Numbered from the stretch's first letter, positions 36,412-45,534 are shown. The stretch: 64,000 bases of DNA from Chryseobacterium piperi (GCF_002285635.2 NZ_CP023049.2:3720001-3784000), one strand, 5' to 3'. The notes: generated by a model from the letters alone, not told the origin. Made by a program: numbers and translations.

Positions 36412-37767
36412 TTAATGGTTATCATATTTTTTATCCATAACGAAGCTTTCCATAAATTTCGTTGTGTAGTTTCCGGAAAGATAATCCTCATTATCCATCA
36501 ATTGCCTGTGGAAAGGGATCGTTGTTTTTACTCCTTCGATATAGAATTCTTCTAAAGCACGTCTCATTTTTGCAATAGCTTCCTCACGGGTCTGAGCAGT
36601 CGTGATTAATTTTGCAATCATGGAATCATAATTAGACGGAATGGTATATCCTGAATAAACGTGAGTATCTACTCTGATTCCGTGTCCGCCAGGGATATTT
36701 AATCCTGTTATTTTTCCAGGAGATGGTCTGAAATCAGCATAAGGATCCTCTGCATTGATTCTACATTCAATCGAATGTAATTTAGGATAATAATTGATTC
36801 CTGAAATCGGAGTTCCTGCAGCAAGGAGGATTTGTTCTCTGATCAGATCATAATCAATAACCTGTTCAGTAATAGGATGCTCAACCTGAATTCTTGTATT
36901 CATTTCCATGAAGTAGAAATTTCTGTGCTTATCTACTAAGAATTCAATCGTTCCTACACCTTCATATCCAATAAATTCAGCTGCTTTTACTGCTGCTTCA
37001 CCCATTTTTTCACGAAGTTCGTCAGTCATAAACGGAGAAGGAGTTTCTTCCGTTAATTTTTGGTTTCTTCTTTGTACAGAACAGTCTCTTTCAGAAAGGT
37101 GACAAGCTTTACCGTATTGATCTCCCGCTACCTGGATTTCAATGTGTCTAGGTTCTTCAATCAGTTTTTCCATGTACATACCTCCGTTTCCGAAAGCAGC
37201 AACGGCTTCTTGGATAGCAGACTCCCAGTGATCTTTAAGGTCTTCAGCTTTCCAAACAGCTCTCATTCCTTTTCCACCACCACCTGCAGTAGCTTTAATC
37301 ATTACAGGATATCCTGTTTCCTCAGCAACTTTTAAAGCATGTTCATAAGATTCAATCAAACCATCTGAACCTGGTACACAAGGTACACCGGCAGCTTTCA
37401 TTGTTGCTTTGGCATTGGCTTTATCTCCCATTTTTTCAATCTGTTCAGGAGAGGCACCAATAAATTTGATTCCATTTTTCTGACAGATTCTTGAGAAGTT
37501 AGCATTTTCAGATAAGAATCCATAACCCGGATGAATTGCGTCTGCATTTGTAATTTCTGCAGCGGCAATGATATTAGGGATTTTTAAATAGGAGTCTTTA
37601 CTCATTGCAGGACCAATACAAACTGCTTCATCCGCAAATCTTACGTGAAGACTATCTTTGTCTGCAGTAGAGTATACTGCAACGGTTTTGATCCCCATTT
37701 CTTTGCAAGTACGAAGAATACGCATTGCAATTTCGCCACGATTGGCTATTAATATTTTTTTGAACAT
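36412..37767 (-). CDS. accC: Biotin carboxylase (acetyl-CoA carboxylase subunit)
   Basis: 451 residues. [21 protein letters not shown] is the canonical start, [12 protein letters not shown] near 160-170 is the ATP-grasp glycine loop, and [14 protein letters not shown] near 288-301 carries the catalytic arginine region. It carboxylates biotin on AccB using ATP and bicarbonate. It lies downstream of accB, separated by 98 bases holding a repeat element, and ends at its own terminator. Confidence 0.96.
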   Translation of the reverse strand: MFKKILIANRGEIAMRILRTCKEMGIKTVAVYSTADKDSLHVRFADEAVCIGPAMSKDSYLKIPNIIAAAEITNADAIHPGYGFLSENANFSRICQKNGIKFIGASPEQIEKMGDKANAKATMKAAGVPCVPGSDGLIESYEHALKVAEETGYPVMIKATAGGGGKGMRAVWKAEDLKDHWESAIQEAVAAFGNGGMYMEKLIEEPRHIEIQVAGDQYGKACHLSERDCSVQRRNQKLTEETPSPFMTDELREKMGEAAVKAAEFIGYEGVGTIEFLVDKHRNFYFMEMNTRIQVEHPITEQVIDYDLIREQILLAAGTPISGINYYPKLHSIECRINAEDPYADFRPSPGKITGLNIPGGHGIRVDTHVYSGYTIPSNYDSMIAKLITTAQTREEAIAKMRRALEEFYIEGVKTTIPFHRQLMDNEDYLSGNYTTKFMESFVMDKKYDNH

Positions 37768-37771
37768 CTTC

Positions 37772-37868
37772 TTAAATTTGAAAATTAGATAATTTGAAAA
37801 TTAGATAATGTTATTTGAATGCAGGATAAGATCCGGCATCTAACGTCTAACATCTAATTTCTAAATTA
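37772..37868. repeat. Iterated-unit palindromic element between accB and accC
   Basis: A perfect tandem duplication of the 16-mer AATTTGAAAATTAGAT occupies 37775-37806. The right side, 37837-37868, has three CATCTAAC/GTCTAAC/CATCTAATTT units that are rough reverse complements of the left side. The right arm reaches the accB stop codon. In RNA the halves could form a long imperfect stem. Style matches 5947-6030. Confidence 0.6.
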
Positions 37869-38345
37869 AGATGGATCTACTAAGAATAAAGGTTGATCGT
37901 ATTCTACCGGTGTTGCATCGTCAACTAATATTTTAACGATTTTTCCACTGATTTCAGATTCTATCTGGTTGAATAATTTCATTGCTTCAATTACACAAAC
38001 AATTTTACCATTAGATACTTCATCACCTACATTTACAAAAACGTCTTTGTCTGGAGATGGTTTTCTGTAGAACGTTCCAATCATTGGAGATTTAATCGTT
38101 ACATACTTACTGTCATCAGAAGCCGGTTCAGCTTTCTCAGTAGAAGTTGGAGCAACGGGAGCTGGTGCAGGAGCTGCTGTTTGCTGCGGTGCAGTATGGT
38201 AAACTGCAGGCTGTGCATAGTTTACTTCGCTTCCTGCTAATGGAGTTTTAATAGTGATTTCGAAATCTTTAGTTTTGTACTTCACTTCTGAAACTTCAGC
38301 TTTAGATACAAACTTAATAAGATTTTGTATGTCTTTAATGTCCAT
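37866..38345 (-). CDS. accB: Biotin carboxyl carrier protein of acetyl-CoA carboxylase
   Basis: 159 residues from the ATG at 38343-38345. The [24 protein letters not shown] start, an alanine/proline-rich linker (~50-75) and the C-terminal biotinyl domain with EAMKLFN (biotin on K123) are typical. A start 15 codons further upstream is in frame, but it lies upstream of the TATCTTTG promoter box at 38369-38376 and so would not be in the message. It carries biotin between AccC and the AccA/AccD transferase. Confidence 0.94.
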   Translation of the reverse strand: MDIKDIQNLIKFVSKAEVSEVKYKTKDFEITIKTPLAGSEVNYAQPAVYHTAPQQTAAPAPAPVAPTSTEKAEPASDDSKYVTIKSPMIGTFYRKPSPDKDVFVNVGDEVSNGKIVCVIEAMKLFNQIESEISGKIVKILVDDATPVEYDQPLFLVDPS

Positions 38346-38368
38346 AAATTTGATATTTGATTTTGAGC

Positions 38369-38376
38369 CAAAGATA
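38369..38376 (-). promoter_or_regulatory. Promoter -7 box of accB-accC
   Basis: TATCTTTG on the minus strand, 23 bases before the chosen accB ATG; this placement decides the start. Confidence 0.68.
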
Positions 38377-38399
38377 CCAAAAAAACACAAAAAACAACA

Positions 38400-38436
38400 A
38401 AAAACCGCCTAATTTTATCAAAATTGGGCGGTTTTT
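38400..38436 (-). terminator. Terminator of the DUF177-rpmF unit
   Basis: 17-base arms AAAAACCGCCTAATTTT and AAAATTGGGCGGTTTTT with a 3-base loop and one wobble pair, 35 bases after the rpmF stop, with a U tract on the minus transcript. Confidence 0.88.
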
Positions 38437-38470
38437 GTATTAAAATAAGGCTTTTTTGAAATGTTACCTC

Positions 38471-38674
38471 TTAGTTTTCTTCAGTAGTTTCAACTGTTTT
38501 TTCCAATACTACTTTACCTCTGTAGTAAAGTTTTCCTTCATGCCAGTGAGCTCTGTGGTAAAGGTGAAGTTCACCTGTCGTTGCATCTTTAGCTAACTGA
38601 GGAACTACAGCTTTGTAATGAGTTCTTCTCTTATCTCTTCTTGTGGACGATTGTCTTCTCTTTGGATGTGCCAT
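38471..38674 (-). CDS. rpmF: Ribosomal protein L32
   Basis: 67 residues, starting [22 protein letters not shown] as in L32. It lacks the paired cysteines of zinc-binding L32 forms; [20 protein letters not shown] replaces that region. It is part of the large subunit. It follows the DUF177 gene, the standard YceD-L32 pair found across bacteria. Confidence 0.96.
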   Translation of the reverse strand: MAHPKRRQSSTRRDKRRTHYKAVVPQLAKDATTGELHLYHRAHWHEGKLYYRGKVVLEKTVETTEEN

Positions 38675-38696
38675 TTTGTAATAACTTTTTTAATTT

Positions 38697-38730
38697 GATG
38701 AGCGATGAGATTTTTTTCATCATCTCATCA
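38697..38730. repeat. Small palindrome of GATGAG-type units between rpmF and DUF177 gene
   Basis: GATGAGCGATGAGA is followed after six T by TCATCATCTCATCA, an imperfect reverse complement; each arm itself repeats a GATGAG-like unit. It lies in the 69-base gap. It could be a processing or attenuation hairpin, or a short relative of the other iterated palindromes. Confidence 0.4.
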
Positions 38731-38743
38731 TATTTAAATTATT

Positions 38744-39274
38744 TTAATTTTTATCTTTTAATTTTTTAAGTGCCTCCCATCGTGGGTCACTTTCGGGTTC
38801 TTTTTCTTCAGTTTCTTCAATATTTTTAGGACTGAATTGATCAAGAATTGCTAAATCTTCATCGCTTACGTTAGGAGATACTTTTTTCATAGGAATGGAA
38901 AGCATCACATTTTCGTAAATTAATTGTGCGACATTGAAGGCATGATCTGTACTTAGAATCGTGATAACATTTTCGTCACTATCATCATATTCTTCTCCAA
39001 ATTTTACCAACACGCTGATTTCGTTTTCAATGGGATGATTGAATTCATCGTTTGTGATATCACAAACCAATTCTACTATTCCATCTATCTTTATTTCAAA
39101 TTCTAAAAAAGTAGTATGCTTATCCAGTAAGACATCTACTGCTATTTTAGGATTTGTAAATTCTTGCTCAGTGTCAAATAATTGAAAGAACGATTGGTCT
39201 ATCTCAAATTTGAACTTATGCTTGCCGTTTTTTAATCCGGAAAAGCTTACGTCGTAGTTTCTTAACTTGTCCAT
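38744..39274 (-). CDS. DUF177/YceD-family protein
   Basis: 176 residues from the ATG at 39272-39274. The acidic, beta-rich sequence (IDGIVELVCDITNDEFNHPI around 60-85, NVAQLIYENVMLSIPMKK near 115-135, DPRWEALKKLK at the end) fits YceD/DUF177, usually encoded just before rpmF and linked to large-subunit rRNA metabolism. An ATG five codons upstream overlaps the TATTTTTG promoter box, so it is rejected as start. Followed by rpmF 69 bases on. Confidence 0.88.
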   Translation of the reverse strand: MDKLRNYDVSFSGLKNGKHKFKFEIDQSFFQLFDTEQEFTNPKIAVDVLLDKHTTFLEFEIKIDGIVELVCDITNDEFNHPIENEISVLVKFGEEYDDSDENVITILSTDHAFNVAQLIYENVMLSIPMKKVSPNVSDEDLAILDQFSPKNIEETEEKEPESDPRWEALKKLKDKN

Positions 39275-39286
39275 AAAATGAGTGTG

Positions 39287-39294
39287 CAAAAATA
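39287..39294 (-). promoter_or_regulatory. Promoter -7 box of the DUF177-rpmF unit
   Basis: TATTTTTG on the minus strand, 12 bases before the chosen ATG at 39274; it overlaps an alternative upstream ATG. Confidence 0.6.
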
Positions 39295-39358
39295 TGCATT
39301 TTTTTTTTAATTACAAATAAATTTTCAAACAAATTGATTTAAAATTTGTCAGAATTAT

Positions 39359-40450
39359 TTAAGCATCAGTTTCATCGGGAAGATCTTCGTCAATTCCATT
39401 GTCCACAACCATTTTTCTAGGCTGCAGTCGGTTGCTCATAAGATCATTGTATTCGCTTCTATTTTTGAAAATCTTAATCGCGGCGAAAATTGCTTCGGTA
39501 AAACTCTGCTCATCCGCTATATTTTTTCCGGCAATATCATAGGCAACCCCATGGTCGGGAGAAGTTCTGATGAATGGAAGTCCTGCGGTATAATTAACGC
39601 CTTCTTCATATGCTAATGTTTTGAACGGAGCAAGACCCTGGTCGTGATACATTGCTAAAACAGCATCAAAGTTCTTATATTTAGCCGGCTGGAAGAAACT
39701 GTCAGCAGGGAATGGGCCAAAAGCCAGGATTCCATTATCTGAAAGTTCTTTGATAGCAGGTTCTATAATTTCAATTTCTTCACTACCGATTACACCACCA
39801 TCTCCTGAGTGAGGGTTTAAGCCCAGAACTGCGATTTTGGGTTTAGAGATACAGAAGTCTTCAATTAATGTTTGATTTAAAGCTTTGATCTGTTTTTTGA
39901 TTTTCTCCTTAGAAATATTTTCAGCCACTTTCGCAATAGGAATGTGATGGGTAGAAACGGCAACTTTTAAATCATCAGTTACTAAGAACATCAATCCTTT
40001 TTTGTTAAATTTCTCTTCAAAATATCCTGTATGACCAGCATGCTTAAAGCCCATTTTAACCATTTCGTCCTTATTGATAGGAGCGGTTACCAGAACATCA
40101 ATTTCGCCTTTTATTAAAGCTTCGGTAGCAGCTTCCAGTGAAGCTATTGCCATTTTGGTAGATTCTTCTGTTGGAACTCCCAATTCTACATTAGAATTGT
40201 CCTTAGCAAGGTTTACCATATTCAGTTTTCCTGCTTGAGCCTGCGAAGCTTCATTAATATAATTGAAATTTAAATTCAGTTTGAAAATATTTTTCTGGTA
40301 TGTGAATAGTTTCCCGGATCCGAAGATTACGGGAGTGAAGAAATCTGTAATAGTTTTGTCTTTCAAAGATTTCATAATGATTTCAGGGCCGATGCCATTG
40401 AAATCACCGATTGAAATTCCTACTCGTACTTTATAGTTTTTTGGACTCAT
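39359..40450 (-). CDS. pdxA: 4-hydroxythreonine-4-phosphate dehydrogenase
   Basis: 363 residues. VGISIGDFNGIGPEI at the start, GHTGYFEEKF near 140, STHHIPIAKV near 167, LGLNPHSGDGGVIGSEE near 210 and MYHDQGLAPFKTLAYEEGVNYTAGLPFIRTSPDHG near 265-300 are PdxA motifs, including the metal-binding histidines. It acts in DXP-dependent pyridoxal phosphate synthesis. It diverges from ribE across a 49-base gap. Confidence 0.95.
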   Translation of the reverse strand: MSPKNYKVRVGISIGDFNGIGPEIIMKSLKDKTITDFFTPVIFGSGKLFTYQKNIFKLNLNFNYINEASQAQAGKLNMVNLAKDNSNVELGVPTEESTKMAIASLEAATEALIKGEIDVLVTAPINKDEMVKMGFKHAGHTGYFEEKFNKKGLMFLVTDDLKVAVSTHHIPIAKVAENISKEKIKKQIKALNQTLIEDFCISKPKIAVLGLNPHSGDGGVIGSEEIEIIEPAIKELSDNGILAFGPFPADSFFQPAKYKNFDAVLAMYHDQGLAPFKTLAYEEGVNYTAGLPFIRTSPDHGVAYDIAGKNIADEQSFTEAIFAAIKIFKNRSEYNDLMSNRLQPRKMVVDNGIDEDLPDETDA

Positions 40451-40456
40451 TTTGAT

Positions 40457-40464
40457 TATCTTTG
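40457..40464 (+). promoter_or_regulatory. Promoter -7 box of the ribE operon
   Basis: TATCTTTG, 35 bases before the ATG at 40500. A TTG start at 40452 would lie upstream of it and is rejected. Confidence 0.68.
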
Positions 40465-40499
40465 AAGATTATAATTTTACAAATTTAGCAAAAAATAAT

Positions 40500-41099
40500 A
40501 TGTTCACAGGAATTATTGAAGCAGTTGGAGTTGTTGAGAAAATTGAGAGAAAAGGAAGTAATATCGATTTTACTTTAACATGCCCTTTTACCAATGAATT
40601 GAAAATAGATCAAAGTGTGGCTCATAGCGGTTGTTGTCTAACAGTTGTGGAAATTAAAAATGACCAATATGTTGTTACCGCTATTAACGAAACACTGGAA
40701 AAGACCAATCTAGGAAAATGGGAGATCGGATCAATGGTGAATCTTGAGCGTTGTATGAAGATGGACGGAAGATTAGACGGCCATATTGTTCAGGGACACG
40801 TTGATAAAACCGGAGAGGTTGTAGGAATTGAGAATAAAGACGGAAGTTATTTTGTCACGATTAAGTATGATAGTGACGGAGATTTTGTAACCGTTCCTCA
40901 AGGTTCTATTACTCTTAACGGTATAAGTTTAACCGTAGCAAAAAGTGAAGGCTTTCAGTTTTCAGTAGCCATTATCCCATATACCTGGGAGTTTACCAAT
41001 ATGCAACATTTAAAAATAGGAGATAAAGTAAATCTTGAATTTGATATAATTGGTAAGTATATTGCTAGGTTAATTAATAAACAGAATGGCAATAAGTAA
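40500..41099 (+). CDS. ribE: Riboflavin synthase alpha chain
   Basis: 199 residues beginning MFTGIIEAVGVVE, the classic first motif. Two lumazine-binding repeats are visible; the second has MDGRLDGHIVQGHVDKTGEV near 82-101. It dismutates two 6,7-dimethyl-8-ribityllumazines to riboflavin. It is the first gene of an operon with a histidine kinase and a methyltransferase; its end overlaps the kinase gene by 14 bases. No FMN riboswitch is visible in the 50-base upstream gap. Confidence 0.95.
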   Translation: MFTGIIEAVGVVEKIERKGSNIDFTLTCPFTNELKIDQSVAHSGCCLTVVEIKNDQYVVTAINETLEKTNLGKWEIGSMVNLERCMKMDGRLDGHIVQGHVDKTGEVVGIENKDGSYFVTIKYDSDGDFVTVPQGSITLNGISLTVAKSEGFQFSVAIIPYTWEFTNMQHLKIGDKVNLEFDIIGKYIARLINKQNGNK

Positions 41100-42540
41100 G
41101 TATAAAGGATATAGCTTAAGAAATCGGGTCTTTTTCGGTTTCTTGTTGGTATGTTTTTTAAGTGTTGTTGCTTCTTCCCTCGTTCCATACTTTGTTTTGA
41201 GAAATAATTCCCTACAGCAAAGTAAAATAGACATGCAGGAAAAGACCAGTGCCGTTATGAGGTTTCTGGATTATGCAGTCAGTCGGACTATTCTTGAAAC
41301 CAAAGATTTACCTCAGGTTTTAGGAAATAAAATTTTCGAGATTGCGGATATCAACCAGCATGATATTGTTATTTATGATCTGAAAGGGCATTATCTACTT
41401 TCTAACAAAGATGAAGGCTTGATTACTCAAAAGTCGATCCCTGTAGATATCGTCAATAGAATATTGACGACTGATGCAAGGGTAGATATCAGAGGGTATG
41501 ATCAGGCTAAAGATGCTGTGTTTACTTCTTCTTATATGGTTTTGAAAAATAATGTTTTAGAACCTATAGGAATAGTCTATATCCCGCTTTACCATAATGA
41601 GTCTGCTTATCTTGAAGTACTCCATAAGTATGTGAAGTATATTCTTTTAGTTGACTTCTTTCTCATTATATTCAGTATCTGGATAAGTTGGGTTACTTCT
41701 AACAGTCTGGCAAAAAATATCACCAAATTCTCTGATATGATTACCCGTATTACATTGTTTGAAAATGAGATGCGTCCTATCAGATACTATAAAAATGATG
41801 AATTAAATGCTCTGGCAAGAGCATATAACAGAATGATTCTTCAGATTCAGGATCAAAAAGAAAGATTGCGTTTTAAAGCTTCGGAAGAAGCTTGGAGAGA
41901 AATGGCCAAACAGGTTGCTCATGAGGTGAAAAATCCTTTGACTCCCATGAAGCTTACTATTCAGAATTTTGAAAGAAAATTTGATCCGCAGGATCCTAAT
42001 GTAACAGAAAGAGTGAAGTTGATGAGCAAGACGATGGTAGATCAGATTGATTTGATCGCTACTGTAGCATCAGCTTTTTCCGAGTTTGCCAAGCTGCCTG
42101 AAAAAAATAATGAAGTGATTAATCTTAACGCTGAAGTAGAAGATATTCTACGTGTGTTTAGTGATGATAGTGTTTTTGTTCATTCCAATAAAAACAATAT
42201 TATGATTAATATGGATAAGATTTATCTTTCCAGGATTATTACCAATCTAGTGACTAATGCGAAACAAGCGCAGAGTGATGATCGGAAGTTAATTATTAAT
42301 GTTGATATTGAGCAGCATCAGAGAAGGGTGATGATCTCTGTACAAGATAATGGAGTAGGTATTCCTGATAATATGTATGAAAGGATTTTTGAGCCTAATT
42401 TTACCTCAAAAAATAGTGGAATGGGCCTTGGTCTGTCTATGGTTAGAAAGATGGTGGAGGATTATAAGGGTGAAATTTCTGTGAAATCAGAAATCGGGAA
42501 AGGTTCTACATTTACGATTACGTTACCTACCAATTTATAG
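41086..42540 (+). CDS. NtrY-like membrane sensor histidine kinase
   Basis: 484 residues. Membrane segments at ~16-38 and ~188-210 flank a periplasmic sensor region. A HAMP-like linker follows, then the H-box QVAHEVKNPLTPMKL with the phospho-histidine near 280. The N-box (IITNLVTNAKQAQ), DNGVGIP and GMGLGLSMVRKMVEDYKG give a complete ATPase domain. HEVKNPLTP is characteristic of NtrY-type kinases. No response regulator gene is adjacent, so it is orphan here. It is translationally coupled to ribE (14-base overlap). Confidence 0.92.
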   Translation: MAISKYKGYSLRNRVFFGFLLVCFLSVVASSLVPYFVLRNNSLQQSKIDMQEKTSAVMRFLDYAVSRTILETKDLPQVLGNKIFEIADINQHDIVIYDLKGHYLLSNKDEGLITQKSIPVDIVNRILTTDARVDIRGYDQAKDAVFTSSYMVLKNNVLEPIGIVYIPLYHNESAYLEVLHKYVKYILLVDFFLIIFSIWISWVTSNSLAKNITKFSDMITRITLFENEMRPIRYYKNDELNALARAYNRMILQIQDQKERLRFKASEEAWREMAKQVAHEVKNPLTPMKLTIQNFERKFDPQDPNVTERVKLMSKTMVDQIDLIATVASAFSEFAKLPEKNNEVINLNAEVEDILRVFSDDSVFVHSNKNNIMINMDKIYLSRIITNLVTNAKQAQSDDRKLIINVDIEQHQRRVMISVQDNGVGIPDNMYERIFEPNFTSKNSGMGLGLSMVRKMVEDYKGEISVKSEIGKGSTFTITLPTNL

Positions 42541-43235
42541 TGAAACCTTTTAGATTTAAACAATTTGATATTCATCAGTCCCCAAACGTTTTCAGAGTAG
42601 GGACTGATGGTGTTCTACTTGGTGCTCTTGCAAATATCTCCGGGGCTGAGAAAGTTTTGGAAGTAGGTACTGGGACGGGATTGATTAGTCTTATGCTGGC
42701 TCAGAGAAACCCTCAGGCAGAATTCCTGGGTTTGGATATTCAAGAGGAGGCAGTGAATTTAACCAAAAATAATTTTGAAAATTCAGTTTTTGCCAGTAGG
42801 TTAAAGAATAGATATCAGGATTTTAAAACCTTTGATACAAAAGAAAAATTTGATTGTATAGTCTCCAATCCGCCTTACTTTGAAGAATCTTCCTCTGATA
42901 AAGATAAAATCGCAAGACAAACAATTGAGCTTAATTTTAGACAACTAATTTTAAAATCCTCAGTTCTTCTTTCTCAAAATGGAGTTTTCTCAGTGATCAT
43001 CCCAGCTGAAGTAGGTTTCGAATTTAATAAGATTGCGGAAGAATACAATTTGTTTCTCAATAGAAGAATTCATATTAAAGGAATTGAAAACTCAAAAACA
43101 AAAAGATTGATATTGGAATTTTCTTTCTATGAAAAAAATGTAGAAGAGTTTGACTTTGTAATAGAAAAAAGTCCGAGAGTATACTCGGACCAATATCTTG
43201 AACTCACAAAAGAGTTTCATATTTTTAGTAAATAG
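42540..43235 (+). CDS. tRNA1(Val) A37 N6-methyltransferase-like protein
   Basis: 231 residues. The start MKPFRFKQFDIHQSPNVFRVGTDGVLLGAL and SAM loop VLEVGTGTGLISLMLAQ (~40-57) match TrmN6/YfiC; SNPPY near 109-113 is the N6-adenine catalytic motif. The family methylates A37 of tRNA-Val in E. coli; identity of the tRNA here is inferred. GTG start overlaps the kinase stop by one base. The last part of the gene contains the terminator of the convergent ftsE gene. Confidence 0.87.
   Translation: MKPFRFKQFDIHQSPNVFRVGTDGVLLGALANISGAEKVLEVGTGTGLISLMLAQRNPQAEFLGLDIQEEAVNLTKNNFENSVFASRLKNRYQDFKTFDTKEKFDCIVSNPPYFEESSSDKDKIARQTIELNFRQLILKSSVLLSQNGVFSVIIPAEVGFEFNKIAEEYNLFLNRRIHIKGIENSKTKRLILEFSFYEKNVEEFDFVIEKSPRVYSDQYLELTKEFHIFSK
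43165..43190 (-). terminator. Terminator of ftsE embedded in the trmN6-like coding sequence
   Basis: On the minus strand GTCCGAG and CTCGGAC pair across a 6-base loop and are followed by six T, 48 bases after the ftsE stop. It lies wholly inside the convergent methyltransferase gene. Confidence 0.65.
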
Positions 43236-43237
43236 AA

Positions 43238-43948
43238 TTATTCGAATAATTCTGTAGTATCCAATACAGATACTTTTCCATCTTCGCATCTGATTGCTTC
43301 TCCAGGGAAGTTTTGAATCATGTGGTAATCATGAGTGGCCATTACTACTGCAGCGCCGTTTTCTAAAGCTACTTGCTTCAGTAAGGTCATAATTTCATTA
43401 GAAGTTTCAGGATCCAGATTTCCCGTCGGTTCATCCGCAAGGATAAGATCAGGGTGGTTTAGTAAAGCTCTTGCAATAGCGATACGCTGTTGCTCTCCTC
43501 CTGAAAGTTCATGAGGCATTTTATGCTTTTTACTTTTCATATTTACGCTCCCTAAAACTTCATTGATACGGTCTTCCATTTTTACCTTATCACTCCATCC
43601 TGTTGCCTCAAGAACAAATTTTAAGTTCTTTTCTACCGTTCTGTCTGAAAGTAATTGGAAATCCTGGAAAACAATACCTAGTTTTCTTCTTAAGTTCGGA
43701 ACATCAGAGGTTCTCATTTTGGCTAAATCGAAGCCTACCACGTCTCCATGTCCTGATGCTAAAGGAATATGTCCGTACAAAGTCTTTAAAAGAGAACTTT
43801 TTCCTGATCCTGTTTTTCCGATAAGATAGCAGAATCTTCCTTTTTTAATATTTAGATTAACGTCGGAAAGAACAGTAAAACTTTTTTGAGCAATTTTAGC
43901 GTGTTGTAAGCTTATAATGCTATCTCCGGAGATATTTGTATGTGGCAT
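43238..43948 (-). CDS. ftsE: FtsE-like ABC transporter ATPase
   Basis: 236 residues. Walker [10 protein letters not shown] at 44-52, the [18 protein letters not shown]-loop, [16 protein letters not shown] and [16 protein letters not shown] are complete. The YGHIPLASG and QLLSDRTV stretches fit FtsE, which with FtsX regulates cell-wall hydrolysis during division. ftsX is not adjacent, so a related LolD-type export ATPase is possible. It converges with the methyltransferase gene 2 bases away. Confidence 0.82.
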   Translation of the reverse strand: MPHTNISGDSIISLQHAKIAQKSFTVLSDVNLNIKKGRFCYLIGKTGSGKSSLLKTLYGHIPLASGHGDVVGFDLAKMRTSDVPNLRRKLGIVFQDFQLLSDRTVEKNLKFVLEATGWSDKVKMEDRINEVLGSVNMKSKKHKMPHELSGGEQQRIAIARALLNHPDLILADEPTGNLDPETSNEIMTLLKQVALENGAAVVMATHDYHMIQNFPGEAIRCEDGKVSVLDTTELFE

Positions 43949-44050
43949 AATTCAATTTTAAAGTGCTGTTTCTGAAAAAATATATTTTCAGATTTTAAAA
44001 ATAGAAAAAAGAAACTTATAGAACCTAAATTTTAGTAAATTTTAACAACA

Positions 44051-44082
44051 AAAAATGCCTGAAAAACTTCTTTTCAAGCATG
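44051..44082 (-). terminator. Terminator of rpmH
   Basis: ATGCCTGAAAA and TTTTCAAGCAT form an 11-base stem with one wobble on the minus transcript, with A5 on the plus strand giving the U tract; 24 bases after the rpmH stop. Confidence 0.75.
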
Positions 44083-44105
44083 ATTTGTATATGATAATTT
44101 TGAGA

Positions 44106-44264
44106 TTATCTCTTAGCGCGTGCTGCACTTATAGTTAAACTCTTTCTGCCTTTCGCTCTTCTTGCAGCCAATACTCTTCTACCGTTTGGCGTTGACATTC
44201 TTTCTCTGAAACCGTGTTTGTTTCTTCTTTTTCTTTCTGATGGCTGGAATGTTCTTTTACTCAT
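44106..44264 (-). CDS. rpmH: Ribosomal protein L34
   Basis: 52 residues, found by reading the gap directly. The start [20 protein letters not shown] and [19 protein letters not shown] are unmistakable L34. The tail [11 protein letters not shown] is a short lineage-specific extension. It is a large-subunit protein. It has a TATCTTTG promoter 44 bases upstream and its own terminator. It is not next to rnpA or dnaA, where it lies in many bacteria. Confidence 0.96.
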   Translation of the reverse strand: MSKRTFQPSERKRRNKHGFRERMSTPNGRRVLAARRAKGRKSLTISAARAKR

Positions 44265-44307
44265 TACTATATATTTAAATCGTAATTATCTATTAATTTT
44301 CAGGTTG

Positions 44308-44315
44308 CAAAGATA
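44308..44315 (-). promoter_or_regulatory. Promoter -7 box of rpmH
   Basis: TATCTTTG on the minus strand, 43 bases before the rpmH ATG. Confidence 0.65.
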
Positions 44316-44459
44316 TAGAATTTTTTAGAAGTTACAAATTTATATTACTTTTTTTTGAAATAATTTGAAATACATTTTTTAATAAAATTTTAAAAAGTCC
44401 TATTGTAAATAGTATCGGATGTTGTTTAAAATAATAAGCCATGATTTATTTAAAAACTT

Positions 44460-44467
44460 TATCTTTG
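44460..44467 (+). promoter_or_regulatory. Promoter -7 box of the DHH phosphoesterase gene
   Basis: TATCTTTG, 24 bases before the ATG at 44492. Confidence 0.65.
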
Positions 44468-44491
44468 GAAACTCAAATTTAAAGAAGCATA

Positions 44492-45499
44492 ATGATGTTT
44501 ACACCTGCGGAACTTTTAGAAATCAAAACTCTCCTTATTCCTGAAAATAAAATAGTTATTCTTACCCACTATAATCCGGATGGAGATGCTATTGGTTCCA
44601 GTTTGGGACTGAAACATTACTTGCAGGCTAAAGGAATTATGGCAGAAGTTGTTGTCCCTAACGATTTCCCGAAATTCCTGAAATGGATGCCAGACGCAAA
44701 GAAAAATATTATTGCTGAGTATAAAAGAAAATTTGCATTCGATCTGATTAATGAAGCAGATGTAATCTTTTGTTTGGATTTTAATTCTCCGTCGAGAATT
44801 GGGATTTTAGGAGACTGGCTGATAAATGCCCAGGCAAAGAAAATTTTGATTGACCATCATCAGCAGCCTGAACCATTCGATTACGTTTATTCTGATACTG
44901 TTATTCCTGCAACTTCACAGATGATCTATCATTTCATTGAAGCAATGAATGATGAGGACTTGGTTAATAAAGATATTGCGGAATGTCTTTATACAGGAAT
45001 TATGACGGATACCGGAGGATTCCGTTTTCGTTCCACCAGTGCTACTACGCATAGGATTGTAGCAAATCTGATTGAAAAAGGAGCTGACCCCTCTGTGATT
45101 ACATCGAATACTTGGGATACGAATACCGTTTCTCGTTTACAGTTATTAGCTCTGATTCTGGGAAGGATAGAAGTTGTAAATAATGGTACTGTGGCTGTTT
45201 TGTATCTGACAAGAAAGGAGTTGAAGGAATATGGTTTCCAGAAAGGAGATACAGAAGGTTTTGTTAATTATGGATTAAGCATTGTGGGAGTGAAAATGTC
45301 TGCATTTTTTATGGAAGATCTGTATGAGGATTTTATTAAAATCTCTTTCAGAAGTAAAGGAGATGTGGATGTGAATCAGTTTTCAAGAAAATACTTCAAT
45401 GGAGGCGGGCACATTAATGCAGCAGGTGGAAAATCTAACGAATCTTTACCGGATACCCTTGTTACTTTCAAAGCAAGAGTAGCGGAGGAGAATTTATAG
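44492..45499 (+). CDS. DHH/DHHA1 phosphoesterase, NrnA-like oligoribonuclease/pAp phosphatase
   Basis: 335 residues. The DHH domain shows THYNPDGDAIGSSLGL near 25-40, DFNSPSRIG near 94-102 and IDHHQQP near 117; GIMTDTGGFRFRST near 164 completes the metal site. The DHHA1 domain carries GGGHINAAGG near 308-317. The architecture fits NrnA, which degrades nano-RNA and dephosphorylates 3',5'-pAp. The ATG doublet at 44492/44495 leaves the exact start open by one codon. It converges with the patatin-like gene. Confidence 0.9.
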   Translation: MMFTPAELLEIKTLLIPENKIVILTHYNPDGDAIGSSLGLKHYLQAKGIMAEVVVPNDFPKFLKWMPDAKKNIIAEYKRKFAFDLINEADVIFCLDFNSPSRIGILGDWLINAQAKKILIDHHQQPEPFDYVYSDTVIPATSQMIYHFIEAMNDEDLVNKDIAECLYTGIMTDTGGFRFRSTSATTHRIVANLIEKGADPSVITSNTWDTNTVSRLQLLALILGRIEVVNNGTVAVLYLTRKELKEYGFQKGDTEGFVNYGLSIVGVKMSAFFMEDLYEDFIKISFRSKGDVDVNQFSRKYFNGGGHINAAGGKSNESLPDTLVTFKARVAEENL

Positions 45500-45534
45500 T
45501 AGCATAGGGGAATATTTATACTGGTTTATTGTAC

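Noticed and set aside
40465..40499. FMN riboswitch ahead of ribE
   Set aside because: Only 35 bases lie between promoter box and start codon, too few for the aptamer.
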